Assembly (NCBI GenBank): GCA_025361645.1
Contig: JANYKI010000126.1
Span: 1-64,000 of the forward strand
DNA from: Methanothrix sp.
GTDB lineage: Archaea > Halobacteriota > Methanosarcinia > Methanotrichales > Methanotrichaceae
Reading direction: 5' to 3'
Length of the DNA stretch: 64,000 bases
The notes under the pieces are model-generated. The model had not been told where the DNA came from. It did no database searches and saw only the letters and a program-made list of their open reading frames with translations. Positions 36,095 through 43,748 of the stretch are shown here, piece by piece (position 1 is the stretch's first letter; each line of letters starts with the position of its first letter). Both the position numbers and the translations under genes were made by a program.

Positions 36095-36634
36095 CTAAAG
36101 CTCCCAGGTATTCAACCTTTTGAGGTCGGATACGAAATCATTCATGAGATTTCTATTTCTCAAGACGGCGGCCGGATGATAGGTGACAAGAAAGCGATCC
36201 TGCAAGATCTGACCGCGCAAGATTGTGACGCCCTGCCGGCCTAAGACGGCCTGTGTAGCCGTGTTTCCCATCAGGCAGATGATTTTAGGATGGAGAAATT
36301 CTATTTGAGCCTGCAAATAGGGGCGACATTGATCGATCTCTGCTTTTTTCGGCTTTCTGTTTTGCGGGGGGCGGCATTTAATGACGCTGGTTATGAATAC
36401 CTTCGATCTCTCCAGGCCTGCTTGCACGAGAGCCGCATCCAGCAGTCTTCCTGCCCTGCCTACGAATGGCTCTCCCGTAAGGTCCTCCTCTTTGCCGGGC
36501 GCTTCTCCCACCAGCATGATGTCGGTGGGAGCGGGGCCGCTGCCCGGCACGGCGCGTTTTCTCCCTTCGGATAGAGGGCAAAGGTGGCATGTACAGATTT
36601 GCTGGTCAAGATGGCGAAGATCGACATGGTCCAT
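36095..36634 (-). CDS. Family 4 uracil-DNA glycosylase
   Basis: Iron-sulfur uracil-DNA glycosylase of 179 residues that removes uracil from DNA at the start of base-excision repair. The cluster cysteines are Cys16 and Cys19 (CTCHLC region), Cys87 and Cys103. The catalytic motif I reads VGEAPGKEEDLTGEPFVG and the C-terminal motif is TYHPAAVLRN. The frame opens earlier (36721), but ATG 36634 gives the normal family start. Followed at once by an acidic hypothetical gene. Confidence 0.9.
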   Translation of the reverse strand: MDHVDLRHLDQQICTCHLCPLSEGRKRAVPGSGPAPTDIMLVGEAPGKEEDLTGEPFVGRAGRLLDAALVQAGLERSKVFITSVIKCRPPQNRKPKKAEIDQCRPYLQAQIEFLHPKIICLMGNTATQAVLGRQGVTILRGQILQDRFLVTYHPAAVLRNRNLMNDFVSDLKRLNTWEL

Positions 36635-36737
36635 GAAGATGACTTTTTCGTTTCCGTTATTGATAATCTTTTTCTTCACAAAATAACGAAAGGTTCTTAT
36701 TTGCTCAAAACCTGTAGCCAAATGAGGAGGGCACGAG

Positions 36738-36974
36738 ATGCAGTTTGCAGAGTGGACTTATCCCTTGAGGAAGTTTGACGACATCTATTATACCATTGAG
36801 AGGATCGTTTACGGCAAGGGTGAGCTGAAGGGCTTCACCACAGAAGACGTCTATAATAACCTGAGAGATAAACGCTTTTTCCAGGATGCTCAGGACCTGA
36901 ACCGATACCTACTGGATAACGGGGCGAAATATAAAATAAGAAAGATGGATGATGCCTGGGAGCGCTACTACTAA
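36738..36974 (+). CDS. Small conserved-looking hypothetical protein
   Basis: Protein of 78 residues, rich in Tyr, Asp and Lys, probably a compact helical fold (FTTEDVYNNLRDKRFF suggests a winged-helix-like pair of helices). GGAGGG lies seven bases before the ATG. It is divergent from the glycosylase gene and convergent with the nucleotidyltransferase gene. No family recognised. Confidence 0.6.
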   Translation: MQFAEWTYPLRKFDDIYYTIERIVYGKGELKGFTTEDVYNNLRDKRFFQDAQDLNRYLLDNGAKYKIRKMDDAWERYY

Positions 36975-36989
36975 TTACCATGCCAGCAA

Positions 36990-38267
36990 CTAGCGCTTCA
37001 TCGAACCTTTTTCTGCAAAGTAGATATTTTTTTCATCAATTCCCAATTCCACGAATCTGCCGGTGGCCAGAATGCGATGGCTGTGTTTGAGCGGTGCCAC
37101 TCTTACGCCAGCGGATACCACTGATTCGGGTGGCAGAACGGCGTTCTCGCCGATAACGGCTATAAGGTTCTCTCCAATACCATTTTCTCCCCCCAAAATG
37201 CTATGCTCCTCGATGGTGGTGTGGCGGCCGACAATGGTACGGCGGATGCTCACCATGTGCTGGATATGGGCGAAGCTCATGATCATGCTCTCTTTGATTT
37301 CCACATCGCGGTCGATGAGGCTGGTATGGCCGATGTGAGAGTTCTCGATGGTCACGCCCTTTTCGATGTGGCAGTTTCTGCCGATGGAGACGTTGCCCAC
37401 AAGCTCTATATCGCCGGAGTCGAGGAAGGGCTCGATTCTGGCTAATGTGCTGGGATGAATCCATTGATTGGGCTTATAGTGGTACTTGCGGTCGAAATGA
37501 CGGACGGCTCCGGAGAGGCAGTCCATGGCCGCCTGGTGCAGTCGCTCCGGGGTGCCGATATCTATCCAGTAGCCTGTGATGGGGAAACCGTAAACAGGAT
37601 AGCCGTTCTCCGTTAAATAGGGGATCAGGTCGCCGCCGATGTCGCGGCCTTTATCTCCCATCCTGGCCAGAACCTCGCGAATCTGGGGCGAGAAGAGGTA
37701 GAAGGCGGTGTTAATCATGCGGCTGGGCTCGCTTCCCGCTTTCGGCTTTTCCACGAACCCCAAAATTCGCATATCATCGTCCACGCGGGCCACGCCGTAC
37801 TGGGAGACATTCTCCTCCGGTCCCAGCTCTTTGAGGGCCACGGTGAGCAGAGGCTTGTGCTTTCTATGAAACTCGACAAAGCTTGCCAGGTCGATGTCGA
37901 TGAGGTTGTCGCCCGAGACCACCAGCAGGTCATCGTCGATGTCGTAGTAGTTCATGCAATAGCGCAGGGAATCGGCGCTACCCGTGTCGTCATAGAGGGG
38001 CTGGTAGCTGAAGTCCTGGTGGTCGGTGATGCCCAGGCGCTTGAAGAAGCCTTCACCGGCTTTGAAGTAATTGCTCAGGTTGAGGGTGTTGCTGGCGCCC
38101 TTGCTGCCCAGGATGAATCGTCTGCAGCCTTGACTGGCTAAAACCCGGAAGAGATTGGCGATGATGGCAGTGTCGCATAGCTCCACCAGCGGCTTGGGCT
38201 GGTCTAAAGTAAGCGGATACAAACGGGTTCCTGAGCCGCCCACGGTGGCTAAGACCTGGGGAAACAT
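36990..38267 (-). CDS. Sugar-phosphate nucleotidyltransferase with left-handed beta-helix
   Basis: Protein of 425 residues. The N-terminal nucleotidyltransferase domain has the signature GGSGTRLYPLTLDQPKPL, SGDNLIDIDL (metal Asp) and FVEKPKAG, as in GlmU- or RfbA-like enzymes that make NDP-sugars. From about residue 290 a hexapeptide-repeat beta-helix follows (NVSIGRNCHIEKGVTIENS..). The first Gly-rich loop has Val-Gly-Gly-Ser where many have AGGxGTR, still compatible with activity. It probably feeds glycan synthesis for surface glycoproteins. Whether it also acetylates is not clear. Confidence 0.82.
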   Translation of the reverse strand: MFPQVLATVGGSGTRLYPLTLDQPKPLVELCDTAIIANLFRVLASQGCRRFILGSKGASNTLNLSNYFKAGEGFFKRLGITDHQDFSYQPLYDDTGSADSLRYCMNYYDIDDDLLVVSGDNLIDIDLASFVEFHRKHKPLLTVALKELGPEENVSQYGVARVDDDMRILGFVEKPKAGSEPSRMINTAFYLFSPQIREVLARMGDKGRDIGGDLIPYLTENGYPVYGFPITGYWIDIGTPERLHQAAMDCLSGAVRHFDRKYHYKPNQWIHPSTLARIEPFLDSGDIELVGNVSIGRNCHIEKGVTIENSHIGHTSLIDRDVEIKESMIMSFAHIQHMVSIRRTIVGRHTTIEEHSILGGENGIGENLIAVIGENAVLPPESVVSAGVRVAPLKHSHRILATGRFVELGIDEKNIYFAEKGSMKR

Positions 38268-38321
38268 GGCTGCCTGTTAGTAATCCACAAATATTAAGCC
38301 TGTCGCTTAGCCTTTTGTCTT

Positions 38322-38385
38322 CTTCGCGCCAATCAAGGCTTCGCGTGAGAATCAACCGGGTCCGTTTTCACGCGAAGGCGCGAAG
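38322..38385. repeat. Nested inverted repeat
   Basis: Outer arms CTTCGCGCC (38322-38330) and GGCGCGAAG (38377-38385), inner arms CTTCGCGTGA (38339-38348) and TCACGCGAAG (38368-38377) are perfect inverted repeats around a ~19-base loop. The structure lies upstream of the nucleotidyltransferase gene and downstream of the 30-residue ORF. It may end transcription from the latter or be a repeat element. Confidence 0.6.
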
Positions 38386-38420
38386 CCGCGAAGTCAAAAC
38401 ATTGGTTTATTTCGGCCTTG

Positions 38421-38513
38421 CTAGTAGCCGCGCATGATCCTCATGATGATGCGGGCGATCATGAAGGCGAGGACGAATACGATGACGTAGAAGGCTATGC
38501 TCATTATGTCCAT
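38421..38513 (-). CDS. 30-residue single-helix membrane peptide
   Basis: A short frame with start ATG 38513: a hydrophobic helix (SIAFYVIVFVLAFMIA) followed by a basic end (RIIMRIMRGY). No ribosome site is present, but a TATA-like CTTTAAACC is centred 26-27 bases before the ATG, the spacing for a leaderless archaeal mRNA. The promoter is duplicated at 39220-39263. The N-out or N-in topology and function are unknown; it could be a small subunit or regulator of a membrane complex. Confidence 0.5.
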   Translation of the reverse strand: MDIMSIAFYVIVFVLAFMIARIIMRIMRGY

Positions 38514-38554
38514 GAAAACATGTTAGTCATTTCTGGTTTAAAGATTTGACTGAA
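38511..38554 (-). repeat. 44-bp direct repeat, copy A (promoter of the 30-residue ORF)
   Basis: Identical over 32 bp (38523-38554) to 39232-39263, and similar over 44 bp with 3 mismatches. It carries the TATA-like element and, in this copy, the ATG of the 30-residue peptide at its downstream edge on the minus strand. Confidence 0.8.
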
Positions 38555-38587
38555 AACGTAGCCCCGGTTTTCATTTATCCCTGAGAT

Positions 38588-38672
38588 CAGCGGCCCAGGC
38601 GCCCGCGCGCGAGGGCGGAGGCGAGCGCGTCCGGCGGTGCCCGCGAGGGGCGCGGGATGCGCGCCCTCATGC
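38588..38672. other. Very GC-rich patch
   Basis: About 85 bp made almost only of G and C (CGCCCGCGCGCGAGGGCGGA and similar), between AT-rich flanks. It could encode a 27-residue Arg/Pro/Ala peptide on the minus strand (38587-38670), which I regard as chance. It may be part of a dispersed repeat or a structured RNA. Confidence 0.45.
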
Positions 38673-38722
38673 AGTCGGCGATACTCAAATCAATTTCTCG
38701 CAATGATTCAAGAGATACTTAT

Positions 38723-39172
38723 TCATGGGGGTCCAAGCAAACGTTTTCCGTTGAAATGAATTATGTGGGTGGGTGATTTCGCGATCCACACTTCAGTCTC
38801 CCAATCTATATTTGATATATATTTTGATAATGTATCGCTGTCCTGAAAGGCTGTTACGAAAATCAGCCCAATTCCCGGAGACATAAATAGATCATTCAGC
38901 TCATTATGCCTTTTGACATCAATTATCCCCGAGCTTGTGACCGCTTCGATCAAGAATATCCAGTTTCTATTCGAATCATGAACGATAACATCAGGAATCT
39001 TGCTCTGTTCATCGAGCACTATGCCCAGCTTTGATTTAAGATAGCCAATCGCTTCTTCTTTTCGCATAGGCCCGGTATCGTTTGCATGGAGAATCAATCC
39101 GTCCGGAACATATCGCGCACAGAATCCTTCTACGATATCTTTAATCAACTCGCTGGAAGCACCTGGTGCCAT
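38723..39172 (-). CDS. BsuBI/PstI restriction endonuclease domain, orphan and truncated
   Basis: Protein of 149 residues that matches only the C-terminal catalytic domain of BsuBI/PstI-type endonucleases: SKIPDVIVHDSNRNWIFLIE, EAVTSSGIIDVKRHNEL and the closing block WETEVWIAKSPTHIIHFNG. The family is about 310-320 residues long; the N-terminal helix-turn-helix half is missing and no cognate adenine methylase is nearby. The PD..E.. residues remain, so activity is possible but would be dangerous to the host; a remnant or altered function is more likely. ATG 39172 has GGGAGA nine bases ahead; a GTG at 39199 is an alternative. Confidence 0.75.
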   Translation of the reverse strand: MAPGASSELIKDIVEGFCARYVPDGLILHANDTGPMRKEEAIGYLKSKLGIVLDEQSKIPDVIVHDSNRNWIFLIEAVTSSGIIDVKRHNELNDLFMSPGIGLIFVTAFQDSDTLSKYISNIDWETEVWIAKSPTHIIHFNGKRLLGPP

Positions 39173-39219
39173 TTTCAATGCTCTCCCTGAGTGGCACACG
39201 TCCCATATCTCGTTCTATT

Positions 39220-39263
39220 CATGAGAGCATTTTAGTCATTTCTGGTTTAAAGATTTGACTGAA
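39220..39263 (-). repeat. 44-bp direct repeat, copy B (upstream of the BsuBI/PstI domain)
   Basis: Second copy of the element at 38511-38554. Here it lies about 50 bp upstream of the endonuclease-domain start, so both minus-strand genes would be read from near-identical promoters. The ATG at its edge opens only a 15-codon frame. Confidence 0.8.
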
Positions 39264-39320
39264 GCGGGCGTGTAATAATAATCGAGTCCTCTGTGAGTCC
39301 TCCGTGCGCTCTGTGTCTGC

Positions 39321-39381
39321 GGTGGTGGTAGTATCGTCAGCCAATTGGTTATAACCAGTGGCTGACGACGTTTCAACCACC
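39321..39381. repeat. Large imperfect palindrome
   Basis: Arms CGTCAGCCA (39335-39343) and TGGCTGACG (39359-39367) are perfect inverses, the centre holds GGTTATAACC (39347-39356), itself palindromic, and outer GGTGGT/ACCACC pairs extend the structure. It could be a hairpin in RNA, a cruciform, or an operator ahead of the isocitrate dehydrogenase gene. Confidence 0.55.
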
Positions 39382-39570
39382 GGGAAACCCCGTATGAATT
39401 ACGATCACCCGAAAATTATCATAGTCAACTGGAAAACCATAGTAACCAGAGGTTAGCCTCTGAAAATAGCGAAATGCCGAATAGTTGCTGTGAGCGGGGC
39501 GAAAGCCTTCGATTCTCCAAAAGATTGATCTTCCAGAACCGCCCCTACATCTGAGAAATAGGTGCGAAGC
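39382..39570. other. Upstream region of the isocitrate dehydrogenase gene
   Basis: Holds two more small hairpins, CGGG/CCCG next to 39380-39392 and CAGAGG/CCTCTG near 39445-39462. A minus-strand frame is open across it but lacks features of a real gene. No RNA family was recognised. Confidence 0.35.
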
Positions 39571-40740
39571 ATGATTCATAACGAGGCCATAGAAAAGGCG
39601 AAGGAGCACTTCGCCAAGCTGCTGGTGGAGCAGCTTTTGCGCGTTGAGCAGATAAAGGCAGGCGAGGACTGGGTTGACTACAGCAAACTTCACCCCCTCA
39701 TCATCGGCGTGGTGGGCGGCGACGGCATCGGCCCCTACATCACAGAGCAGGCCGTGCGAGTCCTTAGCTACGTGCTGGCCGATGAGATTGCCGGAGGATT
39801 GGTGGAGCTGCGGGACATTCCCGGCCTGGACATCGAGTCGCGGGTAAAGGTCATGAAGGCTCTGCCCGAGGACGTTCTGGCGGCGCTAAAAGAGTGCCAC
39901 GTGATCTTGAAGGGCCCCCTTACTACTCCCAAGAAGGGTGATCGGTGGCCCAACCTGGAGAGCGCCAATGTCTCCATGCGTCGCGAGCTGGACCTCTTCG
40001 CCAACGTCCGGCCGGTCAAGGTGCCGGAGAAGGGCATCGACTGGATCTTTTACAGGGAGAACACCGAGGGCGAGTACGTCCTGGGCAGCAAGGGCATCAA
40101 TGTAACCGATGATCTGGCCGTGGACTTCAAGGTCATAACCACACCAGGGGTGGAGAGGATTGTGCGCCTGGCCTTTGAGTATGCCAGGAAGAACGGCATT
40201 AAAAGGGTCTCGGCGGTCACCAAGGCCAATGTCATCAAAGCCACGGACGGCAAATTCCTGGAGACGGCAAAGCGTGTGGCTAAGGAATATCCGGACATCG
40301 CATTTGATGACTGGTTTGTGGATATCATGGCAGCCAAGCTGGTGGACGAGAAGCGCAGGAAGGACTTCAAGGTCATAGTGCTGCCCAACCTCTACGGAGA
40401 CATCCTCACCGACGAAGCAGCCGAGTTTCAGGGAGGCGTGGGCACAGCGGGAAGCGCCAACATCGGAAAGCGCTATGCCATGTTCGAGGCCATCCACGGC
40501 TCGGCTCCGCGCATGGTAGAGGAAGGCAGAGCTGCTTATGCCGATCCGGCCAGCATGATGCGCGCCTGTGTCATGCTGCTGCGCCACATCGGCTTTGTGA
40601 ATCAGGCGGCCAAATTGGAGAATGCACTGGACGTCTGCGGCCAGTTGGAGAGGAAGGTTGTCCTTACCGGGCGAGCCGATGGGGCAACAGGTGCACAGTT
40701 TGCTGATTATGTGATGCAGACCCTGGGGGCAAAGCTTTAG
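39571..40740 (+). CDS. Isocitrate/isopropylmalate dehydrogenase family, likely isocitrate dehydrogenase
   Basis: Decarboxylating dehydrogenase of 389 residues. The family signature NLYGDILTDEAAEFQGGVGTAGSANIG and the loop VVGGDGIGPYI are clear. The substrate segment ESANVSMRRELDLFANVRPV, with Ser and Asn before the Arg, is of the isocitrate type rather than the isopropylmalate type (RPExGLLxLR). It would give 2-oxoglutarate for glutamate synthesis through a partial oxidative TCA route. The start at 39571 follows AGGTG by six bases. Cofactor choice is not decided by eye. Confidence 0.82.
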   Translation: MIHNEAIEKAKEHFAKLLVEQLLRVEQIKAGEDWVDYSKLHPLIIGVVGGDGIGPYITEQAVRVLSYVLADEIAGGLVELRDIPGLDIESRVKVMKALPEDVLAALKECHVILKGPLTTPKKGDRWPNLESANVSMRRELDLFANVRPVKVPEKGIDWIFYRENTEGEYVLGSKGINVTDDLAVDFKVITTPGVERIVRLAFEYARKNGIKRVSAVTKANVIKATDGKFLETAKRVAKEYPDIAFDDWFVDIMAAKLVDEKRRKDFKVIVLPNLYGDILTDEAAEFQGGVGTAGSANIGKRYAMFEAIHGSAPRMVEEGRAAYADPASMMRACVMLLRHIGFVNQAAKLENALDVCGQLERKVVLTGRADGATGAQFADYVMQTLGAKL

Positions 40741-40765
40741 CTAAAATAATCACATAATAGTATCT

Positions 40766-41644
40766 GTGGAAAATCTAGCTGAAGCATTATTGGGCCTGAG
40801 CCGGGAGGATCGCTCCCTGCTCAGTGCTATTGAGACCGGGATGAAGACTCACGAATGGGTCCCGTCCTACGTGATCTCAGAGCTGTCCGGCCGGCCGGTC
40901 CGCAAGGTGGAGTTTCGGCTGGGCCAACTTTTTGAAAAGAAATTGGTAGAGCGGGAGAGCATGCACTATCTCGGCTACCGCATTGACTTTGATGCCTATG
41001 ATCTTCTGGCACTCTCCGATTTAGTGAAACGAGGGAGCGTGAAAGCCTTTGGTGAGAGAATCGGGGTAGGCAAAGAGTCGGTGGTATTCGAAGCTCTGGG
41101 AGAGAATCGAGAGAATCACCTGGCCATCAAGTTCCACCGTCAGGGAAGGACCAGCTTCAAACATATTCGCCGCCTGCGCGATCATCTCACCGACCAGACC
41201 AAAGTGCCCTGGATTTATGCCGCCGCCTTGGCAGCTCGCCACGAGTTTGCCATCATGGAGAAGCTCTATCCAATCGTATCCATTCCCAGGCCCGTCGCAT
41301 GCAGTCGTCATGTTCTGGCCATGGAATTTGTAAGCGGCCCTGCCCTCAACCGCATCACGCTCTCCGACCCCGAGAACGGACTGAACATGATCTTAGGCGA
41401 GGTAGGAAAGGCCCGGAGGCTGGGCATCATTCACGCCGACCTTTCCGAATTTAACGTAATGGTGGACGAGTCCGGCCCCAAGATCATCGACTGGCCTCAG
41501 GCAGTAGAGGTCACCCATCCCCATGCCCAGGAGCTATTGGAGAGGGACCTGGTCAATGTCTTGCGCTTCTTCGAGCGAAAATACAGGATAGAAATGCCAC
41601 TGGATAGGGCGCTCTCGCGCGTCCGGGAGGCAGAGAACCATTGA
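40766..41644 (+). CDS. rio2: RIO2 serine protein kinase
   Basis: Atypical kinase/ATPase of 292 residues that helps maturation of the small ribosomal subunit. The N-terminal winged helix (about 1-80) is unique to RIO2. The P-loop reads GVGKESVVFEA, the catalytic loop HADLSEFNV has Asp225, and the metal-binding loop is IIDWPQA. The start is a GTG at 40766 with no ribosome site, so probably leaderless. The stop overlaps the DUF460 gene start (TTGA). Confidence 0.92.
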   Translation: MENLAEALLGLSREDRSLLSAIETGMKTHEWVPSYVISELSGRPVRKVEFRLGQLFEKKLVERESMHYLGYRIDFDAYDLLALSDLVKRGSVKAFGERIGVGKESVVFEALGENRENHLAIKFHRQGRTSFKHIRRLRDHLTDQTKVPWIYAAALAARHEFAIMEKLYPIVSIPRPVACSRHVLAMEFVSGPALNRITLSDPENGLNMILGEVGKARRLGIIHADLSEFNVMVDESGPKIIDWPQAVEVTHPHAQELLERDLVNVLRFFERKYRIEMPLDRALSRVREAENH

Positions 41645-43629
41645 GCATATTTGGTGTGGACATCGCCAGCGGCTCGCCGTCCGGCAGAAGGGCGCCAAGC
41701 TACTCTCTGGTGATGCTGGATGGGGGAGACGTCGCGCTCTTTCACATGATCAGCCGGCATAAGCTGATCCGGCTCATCAGGGAGCGTCAGCCGGAGATCG
41801 TGGCCATGGACAACCTCCATGAGCTGGCCAGGGATAGAAGGGAGCTGATCAATATCCTGCGCCGGATGCCTCCCACCACCAGAATGGTGCAGGTGACGGG
41901 CGCCGCCCACCCGGAGTCTCTGGTCAAGCTGGCCCGCTACCACGGCATCACCTTCGACCGCACCAAACCGCTGCAAGAGGCGGAGGCCTGCGCCCGGCTG
42001 GCGGCCAAGGGCGTTGGGGCGGTTTTATCTGCTTTCCAGGAGCGGACCTGGATCAAGGTGAGCCGGAGGCGCTCTTTAGGCCGGGGCGGCTGGAGCCAGA
42101 ACCGCTACACTCGCAAGATTCATGGCGCAGTGATGAGCCTGGCGCGCGAGGTGGAGCGACAGCTTCGCGAAGCAGGGCTGCAGTACACTACCAGGGCCGT
42201 GGAGGGCCTGGGCGGCTATACCCGGGCCGAGTTTGTGGTGGAAGCGTCCCGCGAGAATGTGCATATCCGTCCCGGCTACTACAGCGATGCACAGCTCTTG
42301 GTGCAGAGCATGGAGCGGCCCGAGCTGCAGTACAAACCACTTTCAGAAGGGCGTGGATACATCATCGTAGGCCTGGACCCGGGAACGACAACGGGCATTG
42401 CCGCGCTGAACCTGTCCGGCGAGCTGGTGGACCTGATCAGCTCCCGGGGCTTGTCCTCCTCGGATGTGATTGAATGGATCGCGGCGCGGGGCAGATCGTT
42501 GGTAGTCGCCACCGATGTCTTTCCAACGCCGGGCAGCGTGGAGAAGGTCAAGCGCGCTTTTAATGCCGTTCTCTACTCTCCGGGCGGGGACATTCCTGCG
42601 GAAGAGAAGATCGCTCTGGGAAAGGAGTTTGGCTACAAGAACGATCATGAGCGCGATGCACTGGCGGCGGCCATGAGCGCATTTAAAAAATACAAAAATA
42701 AGTTCTTGCAGGTGGAAAAGAAATCTCCCTCCGAGATCGATCCCGACGAGGTGAAGGCCCTGGTGGTGCGGGGCTATTCCATTGAAAACGCCATCGCTGA
42801 ATTTGTGCATTCTTCAGTCTCCTCAGCCAGGCAAAAGGCACAGCCTGGGGCGGCGAAAGCCGTTCTTGATGTATCTCTCGATGTCTCTCTTGATGTCACT
42901 GCATTGCGCCAGCAAAACCAGCAGCTTGCCGAGCAGGTCAGGACGCTGCGTTCTTACCTGGATGAGCAGCGGGACGGGCTGGCGGAAAAAGAGGTCGCCC
43001 TGCGGGTAGTAAACGGCAAACTGGATCGCTTGCGAGACAAAACTGCTCGCGAGATCAAGCGGCAGCATGAGATCAAGATTCGAGACAAAGAGATCGAGCG
43101 CCTGCGATCGGTGCTGCGCTCGGAAAGAAAATACATCAAAAAACTGAAGAAGACTTTGGAGCGTCAGAAGAAGGCAGAGATAATTGAGGAGACACGCGGC
43201 CTGCAAAAGCTCAAGCCGCTACAGGCCTTTACCCGCGAGTCTATTTTGCGGGCTATGGAGCAATATTGCCTGGAAAAGGGGGATTGGCTTTTTCTGGAGG
43301 ATGCCAGCGGCGGCGGGAAGAGCACAGTTGAGCTTCTGCGGGAAAAGGAAATCACCGGAGTGGTGGCAGAGGGCGAGATGGCACCTGCCCTGCGTGAGCA
43401 CTTCCTGGAGCTATGCATCCCCGTCTTCTCCAGCAAAAATGTACCGGTGCAGATGATCAATAAAATGCCCTTCGTGCGACCGGAGGACGTGGCTGCGGCC
43501 AGCGTTGCCTGGGAAGAAGAGATGAAAGCACGTCTGGCGAGACTGCATGAGGAGCGGCTGGAGAGCCTTTTCCAGGAGTACCGGGTGGAGCGAAAGAAGG
43601 AGGAGAAGAGAAAGCAAAAGCTAATATAA
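41641..43629 (+). CDS. DUF460 protein, RNase H-like fold with coiled coil
   Basis: Archaeal protein of 662 residues. The N-terminal ~210 residues and the part from about 235 (YIIVGLDPGTTTGIAAL) to 345 (NDHERDALAAAMSAFK) look like two RuvC/RNase H-like domains with Asp and Glu in expected places. A long coiled coil (about 415-520) follows, then a C-terminal domain (about 530-620) and a basic tail. The family is found across Euryarchaeota and lacks an established role; RNA or DNA processing is a fair guess. It starts with TTG inside the rio2 stop, so it is cotranslated with a ribosome maturation factor. Confidence 0.82.
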   Translation: MSIFGVDIASGSPSGRRAPSYSLVMLDGGDVALFHMISRHKLIRLIRERQPEIVAMDNLHELARDRRELINILRRMPPTTRMVQVTGAAHPESLVKLARYHGITFDRTKPLQEAEACARLAAKGVGAVLSAFQERTWIKVSRRRSLGRGGWSQNRYTRKIHGAVMSLAREVERQLREAGLQYTTRAVEGLGGYTRAEFVVEASRENVHIRPGYYSDAQLLVQSMERPELQYKPLSEGRGYIIVGLDPGTTTGIAALNLSGELVDLISSRGLSSSDVIEWIAARGRSLVVATDVFPTPGSVEKVKRAFNAVLYSPGGDIPAEEKIALGKEFGYKNDHERDALAAAMSAFKKYKNKFLQVEKKSPSEIDPDEVKALVVRGYSIENAIAEFVHSSVSSARQKAQPGAAKAVLDVSLDVSLDVTALRQQNQQLAEQVRTLRSYLDEQRDGLAEKEVALRVVNGKLDRLRDKTAREIKRQHEIKIRDKEIERLRSVLRSERKYIKKLKKTLERQKKAEIIEETRGLQKLKPLQAFTRESILRAMEQYCLEKGDWLFLEDASGGGKSTVELLREKEITGVVAEGEMAPALREHFLELCIPVFSSKNVPVQMINKMPFVRPEDVAAASVAWEEEMKARLARLHEERLESLFQEYRVERKKEEKRKQKLI

Positions 43630-43748
43630 TGTGTAATCATTAACTAAGTAAATCCCGGCTTAAGATATTTTCATACTTCTTATGAACCGCGCATACTTTT
43701 TCCTACATATGCTTATTAGATAGGTTTCTGTCATACTCGTTGGTGGTA

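Noticed and set aside
38587-38670. 27-codon minus-strand frame in the GC-rich patch
   Set aside because: Arg/Pro/Ala composition is dictated by the GC content; no ribosome site or promoter spacing.
39373-39693. Minus-strand frame of 106 codons across the isocitrate dehydrogenase start
   Set aside because: Half lies antisense to a certain gene, the rest in hairpin-rich non-coding DNA.
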